Of a DNA stretch of 17,760 nucleotides, positions 1 to 6,527 are shown piece by piece; position 1 is the first letter of the stretch; each line of letters begins with the position of its first letter. The notes below the pieces were generated by a model. That model searched no databases and was not told where the DNA came from. It saw nothing but the letters and a program-made list of their open reading frames with translations. The position numbers and the translations under genes are program-made. This DNA is from an uncultured Actinomyces sp. GTDB taxonomy: Bacteria; Actinomycetota; Actinomycetes; Actinomycetales; Actinomycetaceae. The stretch covers positions 1-17,760 of the forward strand of contig USPB01000010.1 of NCBI GenBank assembly GCA_900556405.1. The letters run 5' to 3'.

Positions 1-1382
1 GCGAGGCCCGCGCGGGCACGCGCCGCGTCGACACGGGTGCCTCCGACCGCGAGGACATCTCCGAGGTCGAATACCGCCAGGTACGACTCGAAAAAGTCGT
101 GCTCGTGGGCCTACGCACCACGCAGAGCGAAGAAGAAGCCGAGAACTCGCTGCGCGAGCTCGCCGCGCTCGCGGAGACCGCCGGTTCGCGCGTGCTCGAC
201 GGTATCATCCAGCGCCGCATGAAACCCGACCCCGCAACCTACCTGGGGTCTGGCAAGGCCCGCGAGCTGGCTGAGATCGTGCGTAGCGTTGAGGCCGACA
301 CCGTCATCGTTGACGAGGAACTGGCTCCCTCGCAGCGCCGCGGGCTGGAGGACGTGGTCGACGCCAAGGTCGTCGACCGGACAGCGTTGATTCTCGATAT
401 TTTCGCCCAGCACGCCAAGTCCCGTGAGGGTAAGGCGCAGGTGGAACTCGCTCAGCTTGAGTACCTGCTGCCGCGTCTGCGCGGCTGGGGCGAGTCAATG
501 TCGCGCCAGGCTGGCGGCCGTGTCGCTGGTGGTGCGGGTATCGGTTCCAGGGGTCCCGGCGAGACCAAGATCGAGCTGGATCGTCGCCGCATCCGTACGC
601 GCATGGCGAAGCTGCGCGCGGACATCGCGCGCATGGAACCTGCCCGCCGCACGCAGCGTCACTCCCGCCGTCGTGGGGGTGTGCCGTCGGTGGCGATCGC
701 CGGGTATACGAACGCAGGCAAGTCGACGCTGCTCAACCGACTGACGGACGCGGGCGTCCTCGTCCAGGACGCGCTGTTCGCCACGCTGGACCCGACGGTG
801 CGCCGTGCGCGCGCCGCAGACGGGCGCGAGTACACGCTCACCGACACGGTCGGCTTCGTGCGCAACCTGCCCACACAGCTGGTCGAGGCCTTCCGTTCGA
901 CCCTGGAGGAAGTCGGGCAGGCCGATGTCATCTTGCACGTCGTGGACGCCGCCCACCCCGACCCGGTCTCACAGGTGCAGGCCGTGCGCTCGGTCATCGA
1001 CACGATTGAGGGCGCCTCGGACATTCCTGAGCTCATTGCCCTGAATAAGGCCGACCTGGCGTCGCCCGAGCAGATTGCGCTGCTGCGCACAGTCTTTCCG
1101 ACTGCTGTCCCGCTCAGCGCCCACACGGGCTGGGGTGTGGAGGCGCTGCGCGCTGCCCTTGAGGACATGCTTCCCCGTCCTCGCGTGGCCGTCGACGCGA
1201 TCCTGCCGTATTCGGCCGGCTCCCTCGTGCATCGAATCCACGAGGAAGGCGACGTCGAGCGCGAAGAATACGTGGAGGCGGGCACGCGCATCGTCGCGCG
1301 CGTCGATGAGGCCCTGGCCGCCGTCATCGCCCGCGAGGCGGTGAGCGGCACCGTGGGCGACGCGGCGGTGAGCGCTTCGTGA
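1..1382 (+). CDS. hflX: GTPase HflX, ribosome-splitting factor (5' end outside window)
   Basis: HflX is a translational GTPase that binds the 50S subunit and splits or rescues stalled 70S ribosomes after stress. The reading frame is open from base 3 with no stop and continues upstream of the window, so the GTG at 99 is an internal Val codon, not the start; about 459 residues are visible. The HflX N-terminal domain begins with a VVLVGL segment (from about base 96). It is followed by the glycine-rich linker GGAGIGSRGPGETKIE (about 525-575), then a helical stretch and the G domain. Seen in the G domain are G1 GYTNAGKS (702-725), G3 DTVGF (about 844-858) and G4 NKAD (about 1044-1055). The stop TGA at 1380-1382 overlaps the GTG start of the next gene, indicating translational coupling. 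In mycobacteria hflX also lies just upstream of the lexA region. Identification is firm; only the N-terminus is missing. Confidence 0.96.
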   Translation, partial: EARAGTRRVDTGASDREDISEVEYRQVRLEKVVLVGLRTTQSEEEAENSLRELAALAETAGSRVLDGIIQRRMKPDPATYLGSGKARELAEIVRSVEADTVIVDEELAPSQRRGLEDVVDAKVVDRTALILDIFAQHAKSREGKAQVELAQLEYLLPRLRGWGESMSRQAGGRVAGGAGIGSRGPGETKIELDRRRIRTRMAKLRADIARMEPARRTQRHSRRRGGVPSVAIAGYTNAGKSTLLNRLTDAGVLVQDALFATLDPTVRRARAADGREYTLTDTVGFVRNLPTQLVEAFRSTLEEVGQADVILHVVDAAHPDPVSQVQAVRSVIDTIEGASDIPELIALNKADLASPEQIALLRTVFPTAVPLSAHTGWGVEALRAALEDMLPRPRVAVDAILPYSAGSLVHRIHEEGDVEREEYVEAGTRIVARVDEALAAVIAREAVSGTVGDAAVSAS

Positions 1383-3319
1383 GCGAGGACCTGGTCGAGG
1401 CCTCGGGTCGCGTCCTCGATGCGGTCGTCTCCCTGATGGGCGGGTCCGCGCGCGAGGGACAGGCCTCGATGGTCGCCGAAGGAGCTGCGGCCCTGGAGGA
1501 TCGTCACCACCTCCTCGTGCAGGCAGGCACGGGCACAGGCAAGTCTCTCGGCTACCTGGTGCCCCTGCTGACGCACTGCGCAACGAATGGGGTTCGCGGG
1601 GTCGTTTCGACGGCGACGCTCGCCCTCCAGCGCCAGATCCTTGTCAAGGACGCGCCGGTTGCTCTTGATGCGGTCGCCTCGGTGACAGGTACGCGCCTGA
1701 AGGTCGCGGTGCTCAAAGGCTGGTCGAACTACGCGTGCCTGCACAAGCTGGACGGCGGGTACCCCACCGAGGGCACCCTGTTTGAGGATCGGGACATCAG
1801 CGTCGGCCCGACGGGTGAGCTCGGCAAGGAGATCGTGCGCATCCGTGAGTGGATCAGCGAAACCACGACGGGAGACCGCGACGATCTGGTGCCCGGTGTG
1901 TCGGACCGGGCCTGGCACCACGCCTCGGTCGCCAAACCCGAGTGCCTGGGCAAGCATTGCCCGCTCATCGACGAATGCTTCGCGCAGGCCGCCCGCCTGG
2001 AGGCTGCCGAGGCGGACGTCGTTGTCACGAATCATTCGTTGTTCGGCATCAATGCCTGCGGCGAGGGCGAGCTCTTCGGCGAGTATGACGCCGTCGTCAT
2101 CGACGAGGCCCACGAGCTAGCCGACCGTGTGCGCTCCCAGGCGGCCGCCGACCTGACGGTGGCCCGCGTGAGCCGCGTGGCGCGCTCCCTGCGCGCGAAT
2201 CTGTCCATCGATTCCACGGACCTTGACGAGGCCGGGGCCGGGCTGGGTGCCGCCATGGCGCCCCTGGAGCCCGGGCTCCTCGAGTACCGCCCGAGCGCCC
2301 TCGTCGATGCGATGATCGTGCTGGACAGCGCGGCCCGGCGTGCCAGCCACGAAGTGTCCGAGGCGCAGGGAGAGCCCGCCGCCAAGCTCCTGGCCCGCGC
2401 CGCCATCGATGAACTGATCGGCGCTCTCGACGCGTGGGGACGCGACCCCGACCAGTCGATCGCCTACATCACGAAGGACGAATCGGACAACGCGCGCCTG
2501 ACCGTCGGCCCCCTTGACGTGTCAGCGGCGATCGGTGGGAACGGCATCGGCGAGCGACCCGCGATCCTCACGTCGGCAACGCTCGCGCTCGGCGGGAATT
2601 TCGACTTCATGGCCGCACAGTCCGGCATGGCCGTCTCCGGCGTGCCCTGGCACGGCATCGACGTGGGATCCCCCTTCGACCACGCACGCCAGGGCATCCG
2701 CTACGTGGCGACCCACTTGCCGCTGCCCGGGCGCGACGGGCCCTCCGACGCACTGCTCGACGAGCTCGTCGAACTTGCGCAGGCCTCGGGTGGCGGGATG
2801 CTTGCTCTCTTCGCATCACGCCGCGGGGCGATGGCTGGAGCACAAGCCCTTCGTGAGCAAACCGACTTAACCGTCTACCTGCAGGGCGAGGAAACCCTGG
2901 CGCAGTTGATCCAGCGTTTCCGGGAGGAACGCGACTCCTGCCTCGTGGGCACGATGTCCCTGTGGCAGGGGGTCGACGTCGCAGGGGAAGCCTGCCGCCT
3001 CGTCGTCATCGACAAGATTCCGTTCCCGCGCCCTGACGATCCGGTGTCGCGCGCCCGATCCATGGACGTCGAACGCCGGGGAGGCAACGGCTTCGTGTCC
3101 GTCTCTCTCACGCATGCGGCGCTCATGATGGCCCAAGGCGTGGGGCGTCTCCTGCGTTCCACCGATGACCGAGGCGTCGTTGCAATCCTCGATCCGCGCG
3201 TGGTGACCAAGCGCTACGGCAGTTTCATCATGCGGTCCCTGCCCGCCATGTGGCCGACAACGGATCCGCAGGTCGTCCGCGGAGCGTTGCGACGCCTCGC
3301 CAAGGTGAGTGACCAGTAG
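1379..3319 (+). CDS. DinG-family ATP-dependent DNA helicase (XPD-like, Fe-S)
   Basis: This is a superfamily 2 helicase of the DinG/XPD type, expected to unwind 5'-tailed duplexes, R-loops or recombination intermediates with ATP. The protein has 646 residues, normal for actinobacterial members. Walker A AGTGTGKS is at residues 49-56 and the DEAH box (VIDEAHELADR) at about 240-250. Four cysteines at 120, 189, 194 and 200 lie between them, in the position of the 4Fe-4S cluster of this family. The C-terminal helicase motif QGVGRLLR lies near residue 600. The GTG start at 1379 overlaps the hflX stop as GTGA, and no separate promoter is evident, so it is probably read from the hflX transcript. No LexA-box-like sequence was found in front of it, so SOS control, known for E. 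coli dinG, is not supported here. The family is clear; orthology to E. coli DinG rather than YoaA is not settled, so no symbol is given. Confidence 0.93.
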   Translation: MSEDLVEASGRVLDAVVSLMGGSAREGQASMVAEGAAALEDRHHLLVQAGTGTGKSLGYLVPLLTHCATNGVRGVVSTATLALQRQILVKDAPVALDAVASVTGTRLKVAVLKGWSNYACLHKLDGGYPTEGTLFEDRDISVGPTGELGKEIVRIREWISETTTGDRDDLVPGVSDRAWHHASVAKPECLGKHCPLIDECFAQAARLEAAEADVVVTNHSLFGINACGEGELFGEYDAVVIDEAHELADRVRSQAAADLTVARVSRVARSLRANLSIDSTDLDEAGAGLGAAMAPLEPGLLEYRPSALVDAMIVLDSAARRASHEVSEAQGEPAAKLLARAAIDELIGALDAWGRDPDQSIAYITKDESDNARLTVGPLDVSAAIGGNGIGERPAILTSATLALGGNFDFMAAQSGMAVSGVPWHGIDVGSPFDHARQGIRYVATHLPLPGRDGPSDALLDELVELAQASGGGMLALFASRRGAMAGAQALREQTDLTVYLQGEETLAQLIQRFREERDSCLVGTMSLWQGVDVAGEACRLVVIDKIPFPRPDDPVSRARSMDVERRGGNGFVSVSLTHAALMMAQGVGRLLRSTDDRGVVAILDPRVVTKRYGSFIMRSLPAMWPTTDPQVVRGALRRLAKVSDQ

Positions 3320-3420
3320 GGCGAGTGGCCTCTGAGCGTGTAAAACGTCGCACAGTTAACGGGCGCGGTGAGGCTCTCATCTGAGAGAATGGACATGCCC
3401 GCAGACTCTAGGAGACACTC

Positions 3421-4410
3421 GTGGAAAATAAAGCCCAGACCCTGTACCCGTCAAAGTCCTCCGGACGTCCTTCTAAGATCGCCATTATCGGCGCCGGCGC
3501 GGTTGGTACCGCTGTCGCGTACGCCTGCGCGATGCGCGGTGACGCCCGCTCGATCGTCCTTCAGGACATCAACAAGGCAAAGGTGGAGGCCGAGGCCCTT
3601 GACATGGCCCACGGCATTCAGTTCACCCCCGCCGGTTCGATCGAAGGCTCCGACGACGTTGAGATCGTTCGTGGTTCCGACCTGATTATCGTGACGGCTG
3701 GTGCCAAGCAGCAGCCCGGCCAGTCGCGCTTGGAGCTCGCCGGTTCGACCGTCAACCTCATGAAGAAGATCGTTCCGAATCTGCAGAACGTGGCCCCTGA
3801 TGCCCGCTTCATGTTCGTGACGAACCCCGTTGACGTCGTCACCTACGTGGCACTCAAGCTCACGGGCCTGCCCCGCAACCAGGTCTTCGGATCGGGCACG
3901 GTGCTGGATACCTCCCGCCTGCGCTACCTCGTGTCGCGTGAGACGGGTGTGGCCACCCAGAACATCCACGCGTACGTGGCGGGTGAGCACGGCGACTCTG
4001 AGGTCGCCCTGTGGTCCAGCGCTGAGATCGGCAACGTCCCGCTGTCGCAGTGGGGCCCGACCCTGTCCGGCGGTGTCTTCGACTCGGCTCTGCGCAATTC
4101 CATTGCGCAGGAGGTCGTCCAGAGCGCCTACAAGATCATCGAGGGCAAGGGTGCGACGAACTACGCGATTGGCCTGTCCGCCGCGAATATCGCGGGTGCT
4201 GTCCTGCGTGACGAGCAGCGAGTCCTGACCATCTCGACCCTGCTTGAGGACTGGGAAGGCATCTCGGACGTCGTCATGGCTGCCCCGACCATCGTGGGCC
4301 GCGACGGCGCCGGACGAGTCCTCAACCCGCCGCTCACGCTCAACGAGCGTGACGGTCTGACCGCCTCGGCCCAGCGTCTGCGTCAGGTCGCCCGCGACCT
4401 CGGCTTCTGA
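3421..4410 (+). CDS. ldh: L-lactate dehydrogenase
   Basis: A cytoplasmic NAD-dependent enzyme that reduces pyruvate to L-lactate and regenerates NAD+ in fermentation. The protein has 329 residues, a full-length member. The Rossmann motif GAGAVG is at 24-29, the mobile substrate loop PGQSRLELAG at about 99-108, and NPVDV at 135-139. The catalytic pair is Asp163/Arg166 in LDTSRLRYL and His190 in GEHGDSE; the latter motif favours lactate over malate dehydrogenase. The GTG start is preceded by AGGAGA at 3410-3415, well spaced. The gene stands alone: 101 bases separate it from the helicase gene, and a strong hairpin follows its stop. Bacterial enzymes of this group are often activated by fructose-1,6-bisphosphate, but this cannot be read from the sequence. 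The reading frame is intact. Confidence 0.97.
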   Translation: MENKAQTLYPSKSSGRPSKIAIIGAGAVGTAVAYACAMRGDARSIVLQDINKAKVEAEALDMAHGIQFTPAGSIEGSDDVEIVRGSDLIIVTAGAKQQPGQSRLELAGSTVNLMKKIVPNLQNVAPDARFMFVTNPVDVVTYVALKLTGLPRNQVFGSGTVLDTSRLRYLVSRETGVATQNIHAYVAGEHGDSEVALWSSAEIGNVPLSQWGPTLSGGVFDSALRNSIAQEVVQSAYKIIEGKGATNYAIGLSAANIAGAVLRDEQRVLTISTLLEDWEGISDVVMAAPTIVGRDGAGRVLNPPLTLNERDGLTASAQRLRQVARDLGF

Positions 4411-4425
4411 TCCTCATCGACAGAT

Positions 4426-4463
4426 AAAGAGTGGCGCCACCCTCTTGGGTGGCGCCACTCTTT
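4426..4463. terminator. Bidirectional terminator hairpin between ldh and lexA
   Basis: A perfect 17-bp inverted repeat (4426-4442 with 4447-4463) closed by a 4-base TCTT loop, lying between the convergent stops of ldh (4410) and lexA (4475). The outer arms are AAAGAG and CTCTTT, so the hairpin has a short A run on one side and a T run on the other in either orientation. That is what a shared bidirectional terminator would show. The long U tract of a classical E. coli terminator is absent, as is common in high-GC actinobacteria. Confidence 0.85.
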
Positions 4464-4474
4464 CTTGCAGTGCG

Positions 4475-5155
4475 TCAGAGCGAACGAATGACGGTCACGA
4501 CCTTGCCGAGGATGGTGGCCTCGTCGCCGGGGATGGGGGAGTAGTCCTGGTTGCGTGGGAGCAACCAGACGTGGCCGCCCGTGATGGACAGTTCCTTGAC
4601 CGTGGCCTCGCCGTCGATCATGGCAGCGACAAATTCACCGTTGCGAGCGTCGTTCTGAGAGCGGATGACAACGTAGTCACCGTCGAAGATGCCAGCGTCG
4701 ACCATTGACTCGCCGCTGACCTCGAGCATGAAGAGGTCACCGTGCCCGGTCATGGACGTTGGCAGGTGGAACACGTCCTCCACGTGCTGCTCAGCCGTGA
4801 TGGGCGCACCAGCGGCGATGCGTCCGACCAAAGGAATAGCCGTTCCCTCTTCCTCGACGTGGGAGACGGGGACTTCGATGCGAACGACCTTCTCCGACGG
4901 GTGCGACGAGGGGGAGATTCCCAGCTCGGTGCGCGCGCGATCAGTGAGATCGAGCGCGCGAGGGAGCCCTGGCTCGCGGACAAGGAATCCGTCGGCCTCA
5001 AGCGCGTCGAGATGATGCTTCACCGTCGAAGGCGACGCCAATCCAACTGCGGATGCGATCTCGCGCACAGACGGGGGGAAGCCGCTCGATGCCAACTTTT
5101 CGTTGATAACACGCAGGATCGCGCGGTGGCGATCGCTGATCGGTCGCTCGGTCAT
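4475..5155 (-). CDS. lexA: LexA repressor, SOS response regulator
   Basis: LexA represses SOS genes and cleaves itself when it meets the RecA-ssDNA filament. From the ATG at 5155 the protein has 226 residues. This start has AGGAGAGG eight bases upstream (5164-5171). A longer frame beginning with TTG at 5185 would place that Shine-Dalgarno inside the gene, so it is rejected. An N-terminal winged helix-turn-helix covers about 8-70. The autocleavage bond is Ala115-Gly116 (GRIAAGAP), and the catalytic dyad is Ser150 (SGESM) and Lys187 (ATVKEL). The C-terminal S24 peptidase fold is complete. It diverges from a LysM membrane-protein gene, and the shared region holds LexA-box-like palindromes, indicating autorepression. 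It ends against the hairpin shared with ldh. Confidence 0.97.
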   Translation of the reverse strand: MTERPISDRHRAILRVINEKLASSGFPPSVREIASAVGLASPSTVKHHLDALEADGFLVREPGLPRALDLTDRARTELGISPSSHPSEKVVRIEVPVSHVEEEGTAIPLVGRIAAGAPITAEQHVEDVFHLPTSMTGHGDLFMLEVSGESMVDAGIFDGDYVVIRSQNDARNGEFVAAMIDGEATVKELSITGGHVWLLPRNQDYSPIPGDEATILGKVVTVIRSL

Positions 5156-5242
5156 GGGGTCTGCCTCTCCTGTGGGTGGACGCAAATGTGCACGGGTGGT
5201 CGTCCACTGGATGTGTCAAGGATAGGACGATCGCAGACAAAA

Positions 5243-5258
5243 TGAAACATATGTTCGA
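5243..5258. promoter_or_regulatory. LexA-box-like palindrome, lexA-proximal
   Basis: TGAAACATATGTTCGA contains the perfect 10-bp palindrome AACATATGTT and matches the actinobacterial LexA consensus (CGAAC-N4-GTTCG) fully in the right half, with two mismatches in the left half. It lies 88 bases upstream of the lexA start codon, on the side expected for autorepression. Its position also covers the region just upstream of the possible promoter of the divergent gene. Confidence 0.7.
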
Positions 5259-5265
5259 GCGGGTC

Positions 5266-5294
5266 TCGACATTGTGTGGATTGCATGCTATCGT
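5266..5294 (+). promoter_or_regulatory. Candidate promoter of the LysM (ChiZ/DivS-like) gene
   Basis: A -35-like TCGACA (5266-5271, five of six matches to TTGACA) is followed after 17 bases by a -10-like TATCGT (5289-5294). The predicted start of transcription, near 5301, falls on the edge of the downstream LexA-box cluster, so a bound repressor would block initiation or early elongation. This is a consensus match by eye only. Confidence 0.45.
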
Positions 5295-5300
5295 ACAGGT

Positions 5301-5320
5301 GTTCGACGAACAGATGTTCG
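5301..5320. promoter_or_regulatory. LexA operator with an extra half-site, upstream of the LysM gene
   Basis: CGAACAGATGTTCG at 5307-5320 is a full match to the actinobacterial SOS box CGAAC-N4-GTTCG. A third half-site GTTCG at 5301-5305 abuts it, forming a second, tighter palindrome (GTTCG-A-CGAAC, 5301-5311) that shares the middle half-site. The box is 22 bases before the ATG at 5343 and downstream of the candidate -10 element. Confidence 0.85.
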
Positions 5321-5342
5321 ATTGAGGTTTCTGGAGGTTCTC

Positions 5343-5807
5343 ATGAGTGTTCCCGTTGTGAGGAAGGTTGCCGTCTCGTTTCCTGCGCGCCGTTCCCCGC
5401 TTCGTGTCATGGAGGAGGCGCCGCTCGCGACTGTTCGTGACATCTCTACGGCCCCCTCTGCGCGTCGTCGTGTTGAGGCTCAGCGCATTGATGATCCCTC
5501 GTACCTGCGTGCGCCTGCTGCTCCTCGTCGTCGGTCTGAGTCCTCGCGTCGCGGTCTGTTCGCCGGCGTGCTCGCCACGCTCGTCCTCTCGGTTGGCGCC
5601 GGTGCCCTTGGTCTGGCGATTCAGCCGGACGCGTACGACGGTCCGACCGTCACAAAGGCGGTCGTCAGTGGTGACTCTGTGTGGTCCCTCGCTCAGAGCG
5701 TGAAGACGGACCGCCCGCTCGAGCAGGTCGTCGCCGACATTGAGCGTATGAATGATGTGCGCGGCGCCTTGCAGCCCGGCCAGAGGGTTGTTGTCCCCGT
5801 CCGCTGA
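5343..5807 (+). CDS. LysM-domain membrane protein, ChiZ/DivS-like SOS cell-division regulator
   Basis: A 154-residue protein with a long basic cytoplasmic N-terminus (1-70), one transmembrane helix (about 71-93) and an extracytoplasmic C-terminal LysM domain (about 103-153, with SGDSVWSLA and LQPGQRVVVP) that should bind peptidoglycan. The gene lies between lexA (divergent) and nrdR. This is the position and architecture of M. tuberculosis Rv2719c (ChiZ) and the position of C. glutamicum divS, SOS-induced proteins that hold back cell division. The ATG at 5343 has GGAGG six bases ahead (5333-5337). A GTG at 5274 in the same frame would put the LexA box inside the gene and is rejected. A LexA operator precedes the gene, so DNA damage should induce it. 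Function is inferred from synteny and architecture; sequence identity to ChiZ was not measured. Confidence 0.85.
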   Translation: MSVPVVRKVAVSFPARRSPLRVMEEAPLATVRDISTAPSARRRVEAQRIDDPSYLRAPAAPRRRSESSRRGLFAGVLATLVLSVGAGALGLAIQPDAYDGPTVTKAVVSGDSVWSLAQSVKTDRPLEQVVADIERMNDVRGALQPGQRVVVPVR

Positions 5808-5827
5808 CGGTGGCACGTGGGACTCCT

Positions 5828-5857
5828 GTGACAGATGGGGGTCCGAGCGTGTACCGT
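5828..5857 (+). promoter_or_regulatory. Candidate nrdR promoter giving a leaderless mRNA
   Basis: GTGACA (5828-5833) and TACCGT (5852-5857) are separated by 18 bases in the 56-base gap between the LysM gene and nrdR. Transcription would be expected to begin about seven bases after the -10, at or next to the nrdR GTG start (5864). Leaderless mRNAs are common in actinobacteria. Only the hexamers and spacing support this, and a GAAGG sequence next to the start could also serve as a poorly spaced ribosome site. Confidence 0.35.
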
Positions 5858-5863
5858 TGAAGG

Positions 5864-6454
5864 GTGCACTGCCCTTTCTGTCATAACCCGGATTCGCGCG
5901 TGGTCGATACGCGCATCGCGGACGACGGCGCCTCGATTCGACGTCGTCGCGAGTGCACCCACTGCAAGAAGCGTTTCACGACGCTTGAAACCTCGTCATT
6001 CCAGGTCGTCAAGCGCTCCGGGGTGGTCGAGTCCTTCTCCCGTAACAAGGTTGTATCGGGTGTGAAGAAGGCCTGCCAGGGGCGGCCTGTGTCGGATGAT
6101 CAGCTCGCGATTCTTGCCCAGCAGGTGGAGGAGCAGCTGCGCTCGACGGGTGTCTCCAACGTGTCCACAGACGAGGTCGGAAAGGCGATCCTCCCGTTCC
6201 TACGCGATCTGGATGTCGTCGCATACCTGCGCTTCGCATCCGTCTATCGCCAGTTTGATAACCTCGACGATTTCGAACAGGCCATTCACGCGCTGCGGGA
6301 GCGCTCGCGCAGCGCCGCTTCCGGTGCCGACGCTCCCGAGACAGTCGAAGATGCCGCCCAGTGCGCGCCGACCCCTGCGAAGAAGCCACGTAAGGCGCGT
6401 TCTGCCCGCAAGCGCGCCGTCGCCGCAGCGCCCACGCTGCTCGGAGACGACTGA
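5864..6454 (+). CDS. nrdR: Transcriptional repressor NrdR with extended C-terminus
   Basis: NrdR senses (d)ATP through an ATP-cone and represses ribonucleotide reductase genes. The N-terminal zinc ribbon has Cys3, Cys6, Cys31 and Cys34 (CPFC and CTHC), followed by a basic DNA-contacting stretch (SIRRRREC). The ATP-cone covers about 46-136 (VVKRSGVVESFSRNKV to YRQFDNLDDF). The GTG start gives the standard NrdR beginning MHCPFC. At 196 residues it is some 40-45 longer than usual. The extra tail (about 150-196) is Ala/Pro-rich with a Lys/Arg cluster PAKKPRKARSARKR. It follows the SOS-linked LysM gene by 56 bases, the same order as in mycobacteria. A strong hairpin follows the stop. Assignment is firm; the role of the tail is unknown. 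Confidence 0.96.
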   Translation: MHCPFCHNPDSRVVDTRIADDGASIRRRRECTHCKKRFTTLETSSFQVVKRSGVVESFSRNKVVSGVKKACQGRPVSDDQLAILAQQVEEQLRSTGVSNVSTDEVGKAILPFLRDLDVVAYLRFASVYRQFDNLDDFEQAIHALRERSRSAASGADAPETVEDAAQCAPTPAKKPRKARSARKRAVAAAPTLLGDD

Positions 6455-6464
6455 TTCTGATACG

Positions 6465-6505
6465 CGAGTAGTGCCCGGCCCTCAACGAGGACCGGGCACT
6501 ACTCG
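6465..6505. terminator. Bidirectional terminator hairpin between nrdR and the acyl-CoA ligase gene
   Basis: A 14-bp perfect stem (6465-6478 with 6492-6505, arms CGAGTAGTGCCCGG and its complement) continues after a C/A mismatch into a 4-bp inner stem CCTC/GAGG with an AAC loop. It sits between the convergent ends of nrdR (6454) and the ligase gene (6528). There is no clear U tract on either side, so termination efficiency is uncertain, but position and stability favour a shared terminator. Confidence 0.75.
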
Positions 6506-6527
6506 TCAGCGTGGTGATGCCTGGTGA

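Noticed and set aside
659..2113. Open frame of 484 codons on the minus strand across hflX and the helicase gene
   Set aside because: It lies antisense to two strongly conserved genes, has low-complexity Arg/Ser-rich translation and is explained by the GC-rich third codon positions of the real genes.
3320..3420. Small dyad CTCTCA-TC-TGAGAG (3374-3387) before ldh as a terminator or Rex site
   Set aside because: The arms are only six bases with a two-base gap, no U tract follows, and it does not resemble the Rex consensus. No convincing promoter hexamers were found in this gap either.
5156..5185. Ten-residue longer LexA from a TTG at 5185
   Set aside because: The Shine-Dalgarno for the ATG at 5155 would lie within the gene, and LexA proteins begin close to the helix-turn-helix as in the shorter form.
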